Shown one piece after another: positions 51,564 to 61,200 of a stretch of DNA of 64,000 bases. A program made the position numbers and the translations under genes. The notes beneath the pieces were generated by a model that saw nothing but the letters and a program-made list of their open reading frames with translations, did no database searches and had not been told where the DNA came from. The DNA is from Paralteromonas sediminis (GTDB lineage Bacteria > Pseudomonadota > Gammaproteobacteria > Enterobacterales > Alteromonadaceae). Numbering within the stretch: the first letter of the stretch is position 1; every line of letters starts with the position of its first letter. The DNA lies in the NCBI RefSeq assembly GCF_003820355.1, contig NZ_RPOK01000003.1, positions 165,686-229,685 on the forward strand, in the 5' to 3' direction.

Positions 51564-53873
51564 ATGAGCACGAATTCTGAAGCAGACATTATCAAACAGT
51601 ATAAGAAACTGATTGATGCGTTAATTCCTTATCAACAAGAGAATAAACTCTTGGAAGGCCTTAACAAGTTTTCTTCAAGGTTGCCCGCCAAAGTCAGAAA
51701 CATTATTCGTGACGAGGTGATACGCCTCACTTCCCTAACCGATGCTTCCGCAGACAATTCAGCGTTTGCCAGTTTTCCTATTAAAAAATTCAAGCACTTT
51801 GGTATTTCTATGCGCCTGGATAAGGTGGGCAGGCAAATACTAGAACAAGAAACCGCAAAATATTTTGACAGATATACTGTTGGCGTCTTCGAATCTGTGA
51901 TGAGTTCTGAACATTATCAGTCTCATATTAAACAAGAGCAGCAGAAAAAAATTGTCAGTGCATTTACGGTTCAAGCACAATCTTTTGATGATATTGACTT
52001 TGGCAGTGACCTGGCTATTTCGCCCAACTTCAGTGTAACTTCCAGTCATTTTGAAAAAAATAAGGCGTGTATACTGTCTTCCTTGTCGGGGCGACGCATG
52101 AAAGTGCAGTCAAAACGTATGCCCCATGAGGCCCCGGAGGACGACTTATTTACCTTTGTATTTCCTGAAGTGAAAGGCTTATGTTCAGCCGGCACCATAC
52201 TCAAGTTTCGCAAAGTCGGTAGTGAATTTAATCAAGTCAGTAATCGCTTTGAAACAGAGTTTGAAATAGCCCCCCAAACAGACAAAAAGCTTGTACAGCG
52301 CGTTGAGACATTTGTAGCTCGCTCTGTTAACCAATTTCCCCTTGAACGAGAACTGGAAGTAGAACGCGTACTACAGGACTTGGACCGCGACCATATCTTT
52401 GCCCACAGCCCCTGGATCCCGGCCTTTTTAACCTGTAAAAATGGGGTTTATCAGGTAAGTAAGGCACTGATGACGAAAGTGAACTTTGAGTTCAATCATG
52501 GATTTGAAACGCTATCTCATTTCCCTAATACGAAGAGTCTGACGCGTATCATGCGGGAACTAAAAAAATTTGGTGAGACATTTTTACTCAAGGGCACGTT
52601 CAATACTAAAAAAGGCGATGTCACCGTCTGTGCCACGCACAGAGAGCTGGTTGCCAACAAACTGCTCGCCCCCTTTATTAAAATGGTGATGGCGTCAAAT
52701 GAATACACGGTGTTGCAATTTCGTTTGTGCGAGATATCCGCTGAGCACAGGGAGGCCGCCTTTTCTATTCACGATATCCAAAGCCGGGACTATCCTACGC
52801 TCGGTGTGCTGTCACATATCTTATTCTGCAAAGATATCACCCAATGGGTAGGTAAGTTAAAGGTGCCGGACTCAACCCAAATGAAAGCATTTCCGTCGGC
52901 CATTATAGACCAAGAACGCTTAGACCCCATTGCCATAGTGATGGAACCTGAGCTGGACCGCCGCGCTGAGCCAAGATATATAATGAATAAACAAGCCTCG
53001 GTCAAAAGCGGATTTTTTAAAGCTCACAGCGCAGTACTCCAGGATTTATCCATTTCTGGTTTAAAGCTTAAACTGGAAGGTGAAAACATGGCCAAGCTTG
53101 ATCAGCAGATCAGAGTTTCGGTGCCAGAGTTAAAGCTGCGCAACCAAAAATATGATGTTGTTCATTTTGATACTTCGACTCAGGTAGTAAGACTAAAAGT
53201 ACCGACCAATGTACAAAGCGGTATACACGGATTAATGCGCTCAAATTCTGGCTACTTCAAGCAGAGAGACATTGCCAACCAACAGAAAAATATTCATCGT
53301 TTTTTATGGGAACTGAGCATTCGTAACTTGCCCTGTGCGTGTGTATTAATAACGCAGCACCGACAATTATTTTCACGCTTGCGCACGGTGTATATAGACA
53401 ATAAGTGTACCGACCTCTACCCCTTCGAACAAACCAATCATCAAGTATTGCTACATGGATTTTTGGCAGACAAAGATGCGACCAAACCTAAATCTGAGAT
53501 TCTCTATCGGATGCTGAGCCAAGCTGAACAAGACGCCCAGGTCATTCATGCAATGCGAAAAAAAGACCGGCAGATTATCTTTGTTCCAGAACAAAACTTC
53601 TTGTTTGGCAAAGTCAGACATCAAATTGCAGGCTTTGTTTTAAAAGGCGAGGTAGAAGCTTGTGTCACCCAACTCAATGCGATTAAATGCCAGTCAGAAA
53701 CTACCCCGTTAACCGCAAAACGTTTAGCGCAGATATCTAAAATTGATATGGAAGCTTACGAGAAGCTAAAAACCGTGCCAACAGTCTATACGCATGTTTT
53801 AACTATGAGTAATGTATCGCCTTTTCATCAATCGTTACTAAAGAGCGGAATTAGCCCGGAAAAGCCCTCATGA
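51564..53873 (+). CDS. PilZ-domain protein, c-di-GMP binding candidate
   Basis: A 769-residue cytoplasmic protein. The PilZ domain is at about residues 463-560: RRAEPRY gives the RxxxR part, and DLSISGLKLKL the DxSxxG part. The other 460 N-terminal residues and the C-terminal 200 residues have no named domain that I recognise; the N-terminus is helical (DIIKQYKKLIDALIPYQQENKLLEGLNKF), and a second PilZ-like fold without the motif may precede. The stop overlaps the start of the next gene (ATGA), so the two are coupled. Probably an effector of c-di-GMP in motility or biofilm control. Confidence 0.8.
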   Translation: MSTNSEADIIKQYKKLIDALIPYQQENKLLEGLNKFSSRLPAKVRNIIRDEVIRLTSLTDASADNSAFASFPIKKFKHFGISMRLDKVGRQILEQETAKYFDRYTVGVFESVMSSEHYQSHIKQEQQKKIVSAFTVQAQSFDDIDFGSDLAISPNFSVTSSHFEKNKACILSSLSGRRMKVQSKRMPHEAPEDDLFTFVFPEVKGLCSAGTILKFRKVGSEFNQVSNRFETEFEIAPQTDKKLVQRVETFVARSVNQFPLERELEVERVLQDLDRDHIFAHSPWIPAFLTCKNGVYQVSKALMTKVNFEFNHGFETLSHFPNTKSLTRIMRELKKFGETFLLKGTFNTKKGDVTVCATHRELVANKLLAPFIKMVMASNEYTVLQFRLCEISAEHREAAFSIHDIQSRDYPTLGVLSHILFCKDITQWVGKLKVPDSTQMKAFPSAIIDQERLDPIAIVMEPELDRRAEPRYIMNKQASVKSGFFKAHSAVLQDLSISGLKLKLEGENMAKLDQQIRVSVPELKLRNQKYDVVHFDTSTQVVRLKVPTNVQSGIHGLMRSNSGYFKQRDIANQQKNIHRFLWELSIRNLPCACVLITQHRQLFSRLRTVYIDNKCTDLYPFEQTNHQVLLHGFLADKDATKPKSEILYRMLSQAEQDAQVIHAMRKKDRQIIFVPEQNFLFGKVRHQIAGFVLKGEVEACVTQLNAIKCQSETTPLTAKRLAQISKIDMEAYEKLKTVPTVYTHVLTMSNVSPFHQSLLKSGISPEKPS

Positions 53874-54310
53874 TAGAAGTGTATACGAAAGGCGAAGTCC
53901 ATCTACCCCCTCGCCAGTTGCAAAAGATTTTTTTGGACCATATCAATTTAGATCGATTCTTTAACGCCAAATTCTCATTAGTCCGCAAATCTGATTCAGA
54001 AAACCCTAACGGGCTGGGAGCCATTCGCCTTGTTGACGTTGGCATAGCGAAGTTTAAAGAAGAAATAGTCTTCGTTACCGATACCGAGCTACACTATAAA
54101 GTAATTGGTGATCGCGTGCCCGTAAAACACCACATGGGCAAAATTAAGTGGACGCCATGCGATACGGGTCGATGTCTCTTTGAATACAGCATCACCTGCA
54201 CATCGAATTCACCTGTGCCCAATTTTATTCTGAAATGGGCACTACAGCGCGAACTGGATCAAATGCTCACGAAGTTACAACAATTTGCTGCCGAGAACCG
54301 ACTGACGTAA
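53870..54310 (+). CDS. SRPBCC-fold protein coupled to the PilZ protein
   Basis: A 146-residue protein with a START/SRPBCC-like pattern: MIEVYTKGEVHLPPRQLQKIFLDHINLDRFF at the start, GLGAIRLVDVGIAKFKEEIVFV in the middle and a long C-terminal helix (NFILKWALQRELDQMLTKLQQFAAENRLT). This fold binds hydrophobic ligands in a cavity. The start codon overlaps the stop of the PilZ gene. A shared function with it is inference. Confidence 0.75.
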   Translation: MIEVYTKGEVHLPPRQLQKIFLDHINLDRFFNAKFSLVRKSDSENPNGLGAIRLVDVGIAKFKEEIVFVTDTELHYKVIGDRVPVKHHMGKIKWTPCDTGRCLFEYSITCTSNSPVPNFILKWALQRELDQMLTKLQQFAAENRLT

Positions 54311-54337
54311 GCATCTGATTGTTTGACTAACGCTCAG

Positions 54338-54934
54338 TTAGCTGCCAGAACGGCTGATAGCTTCTTTACCGTTATAAACCAGACGTGTTGACCAGGGAAT
54401 CGGATTTCTCAGGGCAAAGTGGGCCATACAGCCGTTTTCAGCCTCATTGAGCAAATCTTTAATACGCTCTTCAGGCTCTGGGCTATCAATTATGACGTGG
54501 GTTTCAACTAAGTCACAGCCGCCGTCTGTCATATATCCATGCTCTCGCATGTGCCCAAGGTTCGTTTTAAAAACAATACGCTGTTCCAGCTTTAAGCTGT
54601 CTACTTTTATTTTTCTGGCCGTCAAAATATCCGTGAGGTGTGTCATAAGACAAAATCCAATACCGGCTGAAAAAAAAGCTAGCGGTGGTGGAGCGGTATC
54701 CTCACCCACAGGCGGTTGCTCATCACAATACAGCTTAACAGGGCTAAAGCCTGGGATATTAACTGATACAACACCGGTTTTACTTTGCATATTGCCAGAC
54801 TCCGCACTGAGGTTTACTTCGAACCGGTAGGGTTCTGGATGGTGCGCTTTTGAGAAAGTAGAAGGCGTGTACTGAGAAGTAGCAGGCTGTTCAGCACTAA
54901 GCTCGCCCACTCGATAACGTTTTTCTTGTGACAT
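54338..54934 (-). CDS. OsmC family protein
   Basis: A 198-residue protein of the OsmC/Ohr superfamily. The motif GIGFCLMTHLTDILTARKIKVDSLKLEQRIVF holds the first cysteine in the helix; the second is CMAHFALRNPIPW near the end. OsmC proteins reduce organic hydroperoxides with two cysteines. The ATG at 54934 is chosen for the GGGAG upstream; a TTG at 54958 would add eight residues. Confidence 0.85.
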   Translation of the reverse strand: MSQEKRYRVGELSAEQPATSQYTPSTFSKAHHPEPYRFEVNLSAESGNMQSKTGVVSVNIPGFSPVKLYCDEQPPVGEDTAPPPLAFFSAGIGFCLMTHLTDILTARKIKVDSLKLEQRIVFKTNLGHMREHGYMTDGGCDLVETHVIIDSPEPEERIKDLLNEAENGCMAHFALRNPIPWSTRLVYNGKEAISRSGS

Positions 54935-55067
54935 CTTGTTTTTCTCCCGTTTGTTCAAGGCACTATGCTACTGCAAATAGGGTGATGAGAGTCATCACAA
55001 TCTCACTTGAATCGAGCTTTTGTGATGCTATTCTTCATAAAAGCACAAGATAGTGACGTTTATCACC

Positions 55068-55547
55068 ATGACCATCGAACAAGATAAAATTATTCTTGAA
55101 ACCTTGCAGCAACATGGGCGCATGCCAATAGTAGAACTTGCGAAAGCAACCAATATGTCAGAATCAACGTGTTTACGCAGAACAAGAGCGTTGGAAGAGA
55201 GCGGAATCATCAAAGGCTATGCCGCTTTATTGGATGCCGAAAAAGCAGGGTTTGGTGTTATGGCTTATGTTCAGGTTAACATCAATCAGCGCAATGAAGC
55301 CGCCTTTGATTCGTTCAAGACAGCGGTTCTGGAGCACCCACTTGTGCTGGAATGTTATTCACTGTCAGGTCAATTCGATCACTTGATGAAAGTGGTTGCA
55401 AGAAATAATAAAGAATTGTCTCATTTTCTGCTTAAGACACTGCGTGAATTTCCTGAAGTTCGCGATGCACAAACCCTGTTTGTGCTTGACCAGGTTAAAC
55501 ATACATGCGCGCTTCCTATCAGTTTGTCGCCACACGTTACCTCATAA
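55068..55547 (+). CDS. Lrp/AsnC family transcriptional regulator
   Basis: A 159-residue regulator. The N-terminal helix-turn-helix is DKIILETLQQHGRMPIVELAKATNMSESTCLRRTRALEESGIIKGYAALLD; the C-terminal RAM domain is FGVMAYVQVNINQRNEAAFDSFKTAVLEHPLVLECYSLSGQFDHLMKVVARN. The ATG at 55068 is preferred over a GTG at 55053. It is divergent from the OsmC gene and may control it. The ligand is likely an amino acid. Confidence 0.92.
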   Translation: MTIEQDKIILETLQQHGRMPIVELAKATNMSESTCLRRTRALEESGIIKGYAALLDAEKAGFGVMAYVQVNINQRNEAAFDSFKTAVLEHPLVLECYSLSGQFDHLMKVVARNNKELSHFLLKTLREFPEVRDAQTLFVLDQVKHTCALPISLSPHVTS

Positions 55548-55829
55548 ATTTCATCATGGCCTTTACACGTAGGTGCAAACGGTGAAACAGAGTGTTGGTC
55601 TTTTGCTCAAGAAGTAAGGCCAAGCCCTTAAGTTTTAAGATAAAACCTTACAGGAATAGTGGAATAATCTGTTTTTTCAACTAAACCTTATAACTAACAA
55701 TAAAGTTCTTCACTTTCCATCGTGTGTTTTGGTGTTCATACAATAACTTGAGCTTATTAACCTGATGGTGAGTGATGTGTTGTGTCATAAAAAACTAAAA
55801 AGGGCCTAGCCCAATAAAAAGGAAACACT

Positions 55830-58235
55830 ATGCTTACATTTCCCTTACCACACAAATATTCAAAGTCTCTGCTTGCGCTGGCAGTAAGCGGTCTGATCGC
55901 CACACCCGTATTTGCACAGGAAGAGGCTGAAGATGACCCCGACCTAGAGCGCATCATGGTAACCGCAACTAAGCGGGCTACCAGCATTCAAAATGTGCCT
56001 TTTTCCATTAATGCACAAACGCAAAAAGACATCGAACGCTCGGGCGCAAATAGCCTTGAGGATTTAACCCGCAACGTAGCGGGGGTGTCTATTCAAAACT
56101 TAGGGCCAGGGCAAAGCCAAGTAGCCATACGCGGTGTGTCAGCTGGGCAGGTTATCCGTGACCAACCAGGCGTAAAAGAACAAGTAGGTGTGTACCTCGA
56201 CGAGAGTGTTATCTCGTTATCTTTGTTTACACCTGATTTGGACCTTTATGACTTGGCAAGGGTGGAAACCTTGCGTGGTCCACAAGGCACGCTATTTGGC
56301 TCAGGTTCTATCGGTGGTACGTTGAGATACATCACCAATCAACCAGTATTAGATTTTTTCGAAGCATCGGTCGAGGCAAATCTCAACACGTTAAGCGACG
56401 GCGATACAGGTGGGCATATCAAAGCCATGGTTAATAGTCCCTTAGTAGAGGATAAACTGGCCATGCGGGCGGTGGTTTATCGCACCGATTATGCCGGTTT
56501 TGTTGACGCTCTCGGTGAGAATGGTGCGCGTGTCGAAGACGTAAATGGGGGAGATAGAACAGGTGGACGAATCGCCTTGGTATGGCAGGCCACCGACGAG
56601 TTAGTTATCACGCCAAGAATTGTTTTCCAAGAGCTGGATATGGACGGCTATAACCGCCAAGAAGTGTATAACCTGTTAGCGAACCCATATACAACTACCC
56701 GACCGGCGATCCAACTCGGCGAACGCGAGCAGTACCTATTGCAACGCGAAGGCTTTAATGATGATACTTTTATTGCGGATGTGACGGCTGTTTTGTCTAC
56801 CGATAATGTTGATTATACGTTTGTATACAGCTATACAGACAGAGACATCTTGGTAAGTCGTGACGCCAGTGCCCTAACAGGCAGTGTGACCGTTGATTTG
56901 TTTACTACAGACGCCGCCCAAGTTGTAAGACCTTCCAATTTGCGAGACCGCACAGAAGTAGAACAAGACACTGTTGAAATAAGAGCGGCATCTACTGGTG
57001 ACGACGAACTGCAATGGTTATTTGGTGCCTTTTATTCAGATACACAGCGCACATACACCCAACGCTTACCCACGCCTGGATACGATGCATTGGTTGATGC
57101 ATCTTTTGGCGAAGGTTTCTCTGCGTCTATCAGAAACGGAGTCGCACCAGCAGATTCTCCATATGCAGCGGATTTACCTTATGATCTCGAACAAATGTCT
57201 GTATTTGGTGAGCTTACCTATGAAATGACCGACAAACTGGACGTTACATTCGGCAGCCGCTGGTATGACTATGAAGAGTCTAGACGATTTACGTCGGGCG
57301 GTCTGTTTTCAGCGGGCGATGATCAGGTAGATTCCACCACCTCAGATGGCTTTAACTCTAGGCTTATCGCCAATTATGAGCTGAATGATACTGTGAGTAT
57401 TAATGGTCAGGTCTCTCAGGGCTTCAGGCTCGGTGGTGTAAATGACCCCTTAAACGTCAATCTTTGTGAGCCAGAAGACGTCGACGTATTCGGTGCGTTC
57501 CAAGATTACGACGATGAAAAGCTAATCAATTATGAGGTTGGCATAAAGTCGATTTCTCGGGGTTGGACTGCAAACTTCGCTGCCTTCTATAACGATATTG
57601 AAGACCTTCAGGTAACGCTAGATGCCGGTTCATGCTCTTCACGCGTAGTCTTCAATGTACCCGAAGCTACCAGTAGTGGTGTCGAATTTGAAATCACCCG
57701 CCAAGCGACAGAAAACCTCTTCGTGTCATTCGCGGGTAGCTGGTTAGAGTCTGAGTTTGACTCTACGGTTATCGATGGATTTGGCAATGTCTTAGGTGGT
57801 GTTGAGTCAGGCAATAGACTTGCTTCTGTTCCTGAGCTGCAGTTCGCACTGTCATCAACATACAATCTGTCCACGCCGCTGTTTGGTTCAGAGGAATCCT
57901 ACCTTTCAGCGTCTTGGCAGTATGTTGGAGATAGATACACACAACCCAGTGATCAAGTACCAGGTGCAGGTGCATTTGTTTCTGGATTGCCGTTTGGTGG
58001 TGCAACTGGTGCTGAAGTCACCAATGTAGATTTAGAGCTAGGCAGTTATAATATTGTCAACCTCTCAGCAGGTTTTGTTTACGACGAGTGGGAAGCCCTT
58101 GTGTACATCAATAATGCCTTCGATGAGAATGCACTATTATCATTCGACAGAGAAAGGGGCGGGCGTGCAAGACTGGCGTATCGAACCAATCAGCCTCGCA
58201 CTTTCGGTGTGACTGTCAGAATGTTCTTCGAATAA
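55830..58235 (+). CDS. TonB-dependent receptor, FyuA/CirA-like
   Basis: An 801-residue outer-membrane receptor. Signal peptide ends TPVFAQE; the plug has LERIMVTATKRATSIQNVPFSINAQTQKDIERSGANSLEDL, QVAIRGVSAGQVIRDQPGVKEQVGVYLDE and VETLRGPQGTLFGSGSIGGTLRYITNQP. The barrel ends with FGVTVRMFFE. This group, with LYDLARVETLRGPQGTLFG, is found in Alteromonadales and Sphingomonads, mostly without known ligand. No transport partner lies near. Confidence 0.92.
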   Translation: MLTFPLPHKYSKSLLALAVSGLIATPVFAQEEAEDDPDLERIMVTATKRATSIQNVPFSINAQTQKDIERSGANSLEDLTRNVAGVSIQNLGPGQSQVAIRGVSAGQVIRDQPGVKEQVGVYLDESVISLSLFTPDLDLYDLARVETLRGPQGTLFGSGSIGGTLRYITNQPVLDFFEASVEANLNTLSDGDTGGHIKAMVNSPLVEDKLAMRAVVYRTDYAGFVDALGENGARVEDVNGGDRTGGRIALVWQATDELVITPRIVFQELDMDGYNRQEVYNLLANPYTTTRPAIQLGEREQYLLQREGFNDDTFIADVTAVLSTDNVDYTFVYSYTDRDILVSRDASALTGSVTVDLFTTDAAQVVRPSNLRDRTEVEQDTVEIRAASTGDDELQWLFGAFYSDTQRTYTQRLPTPGYDALVDASFGEGFSASIRNGVAPADSPYAADLPYDLEQMSVFGELTYEMTDKLDVTFGSRWYDYEESRRFTSGGLFSAGDDQVDSTTSDGFNSRLIANYELNDTVSINGQVSQGFRLGGVNDPLNVNLCEPEDVDVFGAFQDYDDEKLINYEVGIKSISRGWTANFAAFYNDIEDLQVTLDAGSCSSRVVFNVPEATSSGVEFEITRQATENLFVSFAGSWLESEFDSTVIDGFGNVLGGVESGNRLASVPELQFALSSTYNLSTPLFGSEESYLSASWQYVGDRYTQPSDQVPGAGAFVSGLPFGGATGAEVTNVDLELGSYNIVNLSAGFVYDEWEALVYINNAFDENALLSFDRERGGRARLAYRTNQPRTFGVTVRMFFE

Positions 58236-58245
58236 TAACCACAAC

Positions 58246-58273
58246 ATAGCGCTGGCATCCTCGCCAGCGCTAT
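58246..58273. terminator. Bidirectional terminator-like hairpin between converging genes
   Basis: ATAGCGCTGGC and its exact reverse complement form an 11-bp stem with a 6-base loop between the stops of the TonB receptor and the subtilase. There is no long T-run on either side. Confidence 0.7.
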
Positions 58274-58277
58274 CACA

Positions 58278-61200
58278 TTACTCGCTCAAGCCCTTCTTTA
58301 CGCCAAAAATGAAACCTACAATACATAAAAGTAGAATCCAGAACGACGATCCGCCGCCACTAATTTGTGACTCCACCCTCACCTGTGCTGTCACGGCACT
58401 ACTTGTAGCCTGACCGTCAGAAGCGGTGACCGAAAATACCAAAGTGGTACTTTCATCAAGGTTAGCGGTGCTCACGTTTAGCGTATTGGCATTTGCACTT
58501 AAGGTGACTTGAGGGCCGCCTGTTTGTTGCCAGCCCCACGTCAGTGAATCACCGTCGTAATCCTGCCCGTTTACCGTGATCGTCACGCTATCTCCTAACG
58601 CGACGGTTTGTGTTTCAACAGGCAAAATAACCGGCGCATCGTTAACAGGGGTCACTGTAACAAACACTTGTGTTGGCAACGAGAGCACATCGTCTGCACT
58701 ACTCACCTGGTACCAGAAACTGTCTGTACCGAAAAATTGGCTATTAGGTTGGTAACGAACTTTCCCGCTTTCAACGGTTGCTGTGCCGCTGAGTGGACCA
58801 TCAACAACGGTGAGTTTACTCTCATCCGGAGTGGGCGACGTTCGCTTGAAAAGCCGTTTAGCCGTAGTCGGTAATGCCAACGCCTGCAAATTCGCCGATA
58901 CCACCACATCCAATGGCGTGCCGTCATTTTGCAGTACATCAAATGTTGCTATCGTGTCCTCTTCCATTAAGAACTGATCGGTCGCGGTTGTGACAAGCTG
59001 CTCAGGCAATGAGATAATGTAATTAATCTCCGCACTGCCGGAAGGTTGACCAGACAAAGCAAGCGATACACTGTCCTGTACTATAGGTAAAGGCAGGTTG
59101 CTATTATCTTGACCATTGTAATAGGTTACCCCCAAGGTGGCATCATGGTTTTCAGCGCCGATAATGGCATAGGGCAGCGTATTAACATTGATGTAGTTAA
59201 ACGTAATTTCGTCGGAATTTTCTTTGATAATGACCTGAAATGTATAGGTTTCTGCGCTGCCTGCATCGTCAAAACCAAATTGGGAAACGCCATGCCATTC
59301 AACAATCAAATAGCGGCTTCCGTCTCGTATAACAGTATCGATATAAAGCGCACCATTGCCTTGGTCAAAGGGATCTTGCGGGTCTTTCAAATCAAAATTT
59401 GCCCATAGAGGCGCAATAATGTTGTTCACATTATCTTCAGATGGAAAGGCATTAGGCGGAACCATATCAAACGGTGTAAGAGGTGTTTCACCGACCACGA
59501 TAAAACCATTACTGGACACAGTAAGGCCTGAGTAAGTATCACCTAAATATTCAAAAGAAAACGACACGTTCTTTGAAAAATTCATACAGCCTTCTGCACA
59601 TTGTACAGGGCTAACACCCTTGTCTTTGAGTGTTTGATTGCCCCATGGTAACGTGGAATTGAGTGCTAATTGCCCAGCGTTTAACTCCCCTTGCCATATC
59701 AACTCACCTGAATCAGACAGTCGTAACTCAGACGACTCGCCGTTCTCTAGCGTGACATTGAGACTAGAGGCATCAATTGCCGCAAAGTCTGGCACTGTCA
59801 CGTTAAGACGCGGCGCCTCTTCAAAACCTAAATTACGGATGCGGGTGCGGGCCTCTACTTCCCCATTAGATAACTCTGTTAGGCTGGTACTGAGTATCCC
59901 TGTATCGCTATTATCATTGGCAAACACGGCAATCGGCAGTCTTTGTTCATGCCCATTGGCAGACACTGTCACGTCTCCAAATACCCAAGTGCCCGGGGCC
60001 ACATCTGATGTATCGATTGTGAATGCAATATCTGCGGATGGCGATGTGCCATTTTGTTCAGTTAGCGCTAAGTAACCATTGGCAACAAAAACCGCGGCTT
60101 CGGGTGTATCCAACGTAACATCAAGACTAATTTCAAGCGGTTCATCGGTTACGTTTTTAATGGTGTTGGTAAAGCTGCAGGATCCTATACACGCACCATT
60201 GGCATGGGAGCTCTGTGCAAACGTCATCTTTGTATTCATGGCTGCAGCAATATTCATAAGCCCGGCGCCTTGCTGAAATGGCGTGGCTGAGCCATCGCCT
60301 GACAGTACGACTTTGTCTGATGTGGATGTCAGTGCTGTTTTAATCTGCACAGCATCCCACTGCGGGAAGGCTTGCTTTAGCAAAGCCGCTGCTCCCGCAA
60401 CTTGAGGCGAAGACATACTGGTACCCGAAAGCATGGCATAAGCAGGTTCGCCACTAGCGACCGGAGGCGAACCTGGTGGTAAAGCAGGGGAATTAAATGG
60501 AAAGCCAATGTCGGGCTCAGGTGCGGCGGCGGAAAGGATATCCGTGCCAGGTGCCGTGATATCTGGTTTTAGTACATTAGGATTTAGATTTGGGCCTGTC
60601 GAACTGCCTGGATTGAGCTGGTTGACGGCCTCTGCATCGACAAGCGCCTCACGGGTACCGGTAATCGAAATCTGGGTTTCCGTATTACCATCAAGTGCAA
60701 TGAGCGCATTTGCCGCTTTTTGAGTCAAACCCAGTACAGGTAACTCCCCGGTATGCGAAAACTGCCTGAATGGTCGCATGCTATTGCCAGCAAACAAGGG
60801 CGATTCGTAAAGCAGTAATGCTTTGGCACCCGCTTGTTCGATATTACTAACAAAATCAAAAAAGAAGCACTGGTTACTGTATTCCATCAGCACAACTTGG
60901 TTTTGCAGGGCCAGAGGCGGTAACGGTGAGCATACGTTATTCATGGGGAAATCGGATGCTGACAATCTGGTTAATGGGCCGGTCAAATCACTAAACACTT
61001 GCAGTGTTTCTCCCGCTGAGCCAACCAACGAATTGTTACCATACGAAATCTGGTGACCAAAAACACGACCATGGAAACTGTTAGCCACCGTGAGTCCGGC
61101 TTCTATGCAACCAGGGCAATTAATGCCCGTTGAAAAACCGCCGTTGTTACCCGCTGAGCTAACAATCACCACACCTTGCGCTTCTGCTTCTGCAAACACA

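Noticed and set aside
54327-54341. CTAAC-GCTCA-GTTAG hairpin between SRPBCC and OsmC genes
   Set aside because: Only five base pairs and no T-run; too weak for a terminator.
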